64,000 nt of DNA, from positions 558,001-622,000 of the forward strand of contig NZ_LR217720.1 in the NCBI RefSeq assembly GCF_900698955.1, given 5' to 3'. The notes under the pieces are model-generated. The model searched no databases, had not been told where the DNA came from, and worked only from the letters and a program-made list of their open reading frames with translations. Of this stretch, positions 63,030 to 64,000 are shown in pieces. This DNA is from Erwinia_E haradaeae_G (GTDB lineage Bacteria > Pseudomonadota > Gammaproteobacteria > Enterobacterales > Enterobacteriaceae). Position 1 is the stretch's first letter. Each line of letters starts with the position of its first letter. The translations under genes and the position numbers were made by a program.

Positions 63030-63934
63030 ACAATTTGCATACAGTGTTGTGCCTTAATTTACCTAAGGATATATCTAGGTTATCTTGCAAATACCCCTCT
63101 AAATGTCAGTATTTTACGCCAGGTACTAATTGAGTCTTCTATAAAAATTCACATAGGTGACTCTAGTATAATATAAAAAAGTTTACAAATTGTTAAGGAT
63201 ACTCTTAGAGATATACATGCTCATCTAATATCCAAAAGAATAGAATATTAATAATCATGTAAAAATTATATACAATTTAGAACCATCTAATTTAACGGCA
63301 TGTGTTTGCGTCATACAACAAGTCATATATAAAAAAATGCAGTGCATATAGTATACTAACGATCTTATAGTTTTATGCATACCCTTATGACCTATGGTAA
63401 ATAAATATTGTAAATATCATTTCAATACACTAAACCTTTCTTATACTATAAACTGGTATTATTAAAATAATGTTTCTATACGCAAATCATATATACTAGG
63501 CTAAAATACGATGCATACCGTAATAACGAGTCTACAGAGCCTCAATCTGATACATCATATCACTTATTGATATTGAAGATATTTTCTAGAAAGCATCAAG
63601 ACTTGATGGTAACCTATCGTATTTATGATTTTACAAAACGGATATCATCGCAATCACTAACTGAAAAATAAAATATCCATCACTAAAAATATACACAAAT
63701 TCTAGTATGAAATCAGTATATTCATATAGCATCAAATTATGATCCAGGTATACTAGACCTGAAAAGATCGCGTCATGTATATCAGTTTCTCATATCGAAG
63801 ATGCAGGTAGAAAATCCATAAATTGTTAATTTATGCCTGTATGATAACCCGTTCGATAGTGGATTACCACACAGTTCTTATTATTAGGCAATGGCCTATA
63901 ATGTATCATAGATTCAAATATAGGTTAAAATATA
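63030..63934. other. Gap at the expected ftsQ position
   Basis: About 900 bases between ddlB and ftsA, nearly the size of ftsQ (about 830 bases in E. coli). No open frame is present and no FtsQ segment could be recognised in any frame. This is most simply a fully eroded ftsQ. The ftsA promoter must now lie here or ftsA is read through from upstream. Confidence 0.65.
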
Positions 63935-64000
63935 ATGATTAAGGTCATGGATAGAAAACTGTTAGTGGGTCTTGAAATAGGAACAACCAAAGTTTCTCTT
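63935..64000 (+). CDS. ftsA: Cell division protein FtsA, first 22 codons; runs off the window
   Basis: FtsA is the actin-like protein that anchors FtsZ to the inner membrane and recruits later division proteins. The 22 visible codons read MIKVMDRKLLVGLEIGTTKV plus SL, closely matching the E. coli start MIKATDRKLVVGLEIGTAKV. The phosphate-1 motif of the actin fold (GLEIGTTK) is included. The position after ddlB and the ftsQ gap agrees with the dcw order. The rest, and ftsZ, lie outside the window. Confidence 0.93.
   Translation, partial: MIKVMDRKLLVGLEIGTTKVSL

Noticed and set aside
1..64000. CRISPR array, prophage, integron, toxin-antitoxin or secondary-metabolite system
   Set aside because: No regularly spaced repeats, transposase or integrase, phage genes, or unexplained multi-gene clusters were seen. 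Every intact gene is an ordinary enterobacterial core gene.

Overview
This window looks like part of the chromosome of a gammaproteobacterial (Enterobacterales) insect endosymbiont at an intermediate stage of genome reduction. Nearly every recognisable protein aligns from memory with an Escherichia coli orthologue, usually within a few residues of its length, and catalytic residues often fall at the same number. By eye the DNA is strongly AT-rich. Summed from the coordinates, intact genes cover only a little under 60% of the window. The rest is featureless spacer or broken genes. Gene order is heavily rearranged relative to E. coli, but operon cores are kept. I saw no tRNA, rRNA, CRISPR array, insertion sequence or prophage. 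A Sodalis-allied or mealybug-type gamma-symbiont would fit, but the species cannot be fixed from this window.

Layout. 0-7 kb: 5' part of recB (-), bolA (+), lonH/ycbZ (+), fabA (+). 9.7-13.1 kb: a decaying gltIJKL glutamate/aspartate ABC transporter operon (-), with gene order and even stop/start overlaps still visible. 14.7-26 kb: rluD (-) divergent from bamD (+), queF (+), acnB (-), gmhA (-), accD-folC (+). 27-34 kb: adk, coaA and a truncated rlmKL (RlmK half only), separated by about 2 kb gene deserts. 35-38 kb: ybeY and lnt (-), with the expected corC missing between them. 39.3-44 kb: the complete fructose PTS operon fruBKA (+), convergent with nfo (-). 45-49 kb: mepM-znuA (-) divergent from znuCB (+). 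51.3-64 kb: the division and cell wall (dcw) cluster ftsI-murE-murF-mraY-murD-ftsW-murG-murC-ddlB-(gap)-ftsA.

Together the genes describe a cell that keeps its own envelope. It has murein precursor synthesis and septal synthases (mur/fts cluster), a hydrolase for wall growth (mepM), outer-membrane protein assembly (bamD), lipoprotein acylation (lnt), LPS heptose (gmhA), and fatty acid initiation and desaturation (accD, fabA). It also has fructose and zinc uptake (fruBKA, znuABC) and modest DNA and RNA maintenance (recB, nfo, rluD, queF, ybeY, RlmK).

The main points for a second look are signs of continuing erosion. murG has a single-base frameshift inside an otherwise intact essential operon. 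ftsQ is absent from its usual place, as are ftsL, rsmH and mraZ. The RlmK half of RlmKL has a His in place of the Asp of its DPPF motif. The four glt genes show different stages of decay. I found no convincing undescribed biological system.
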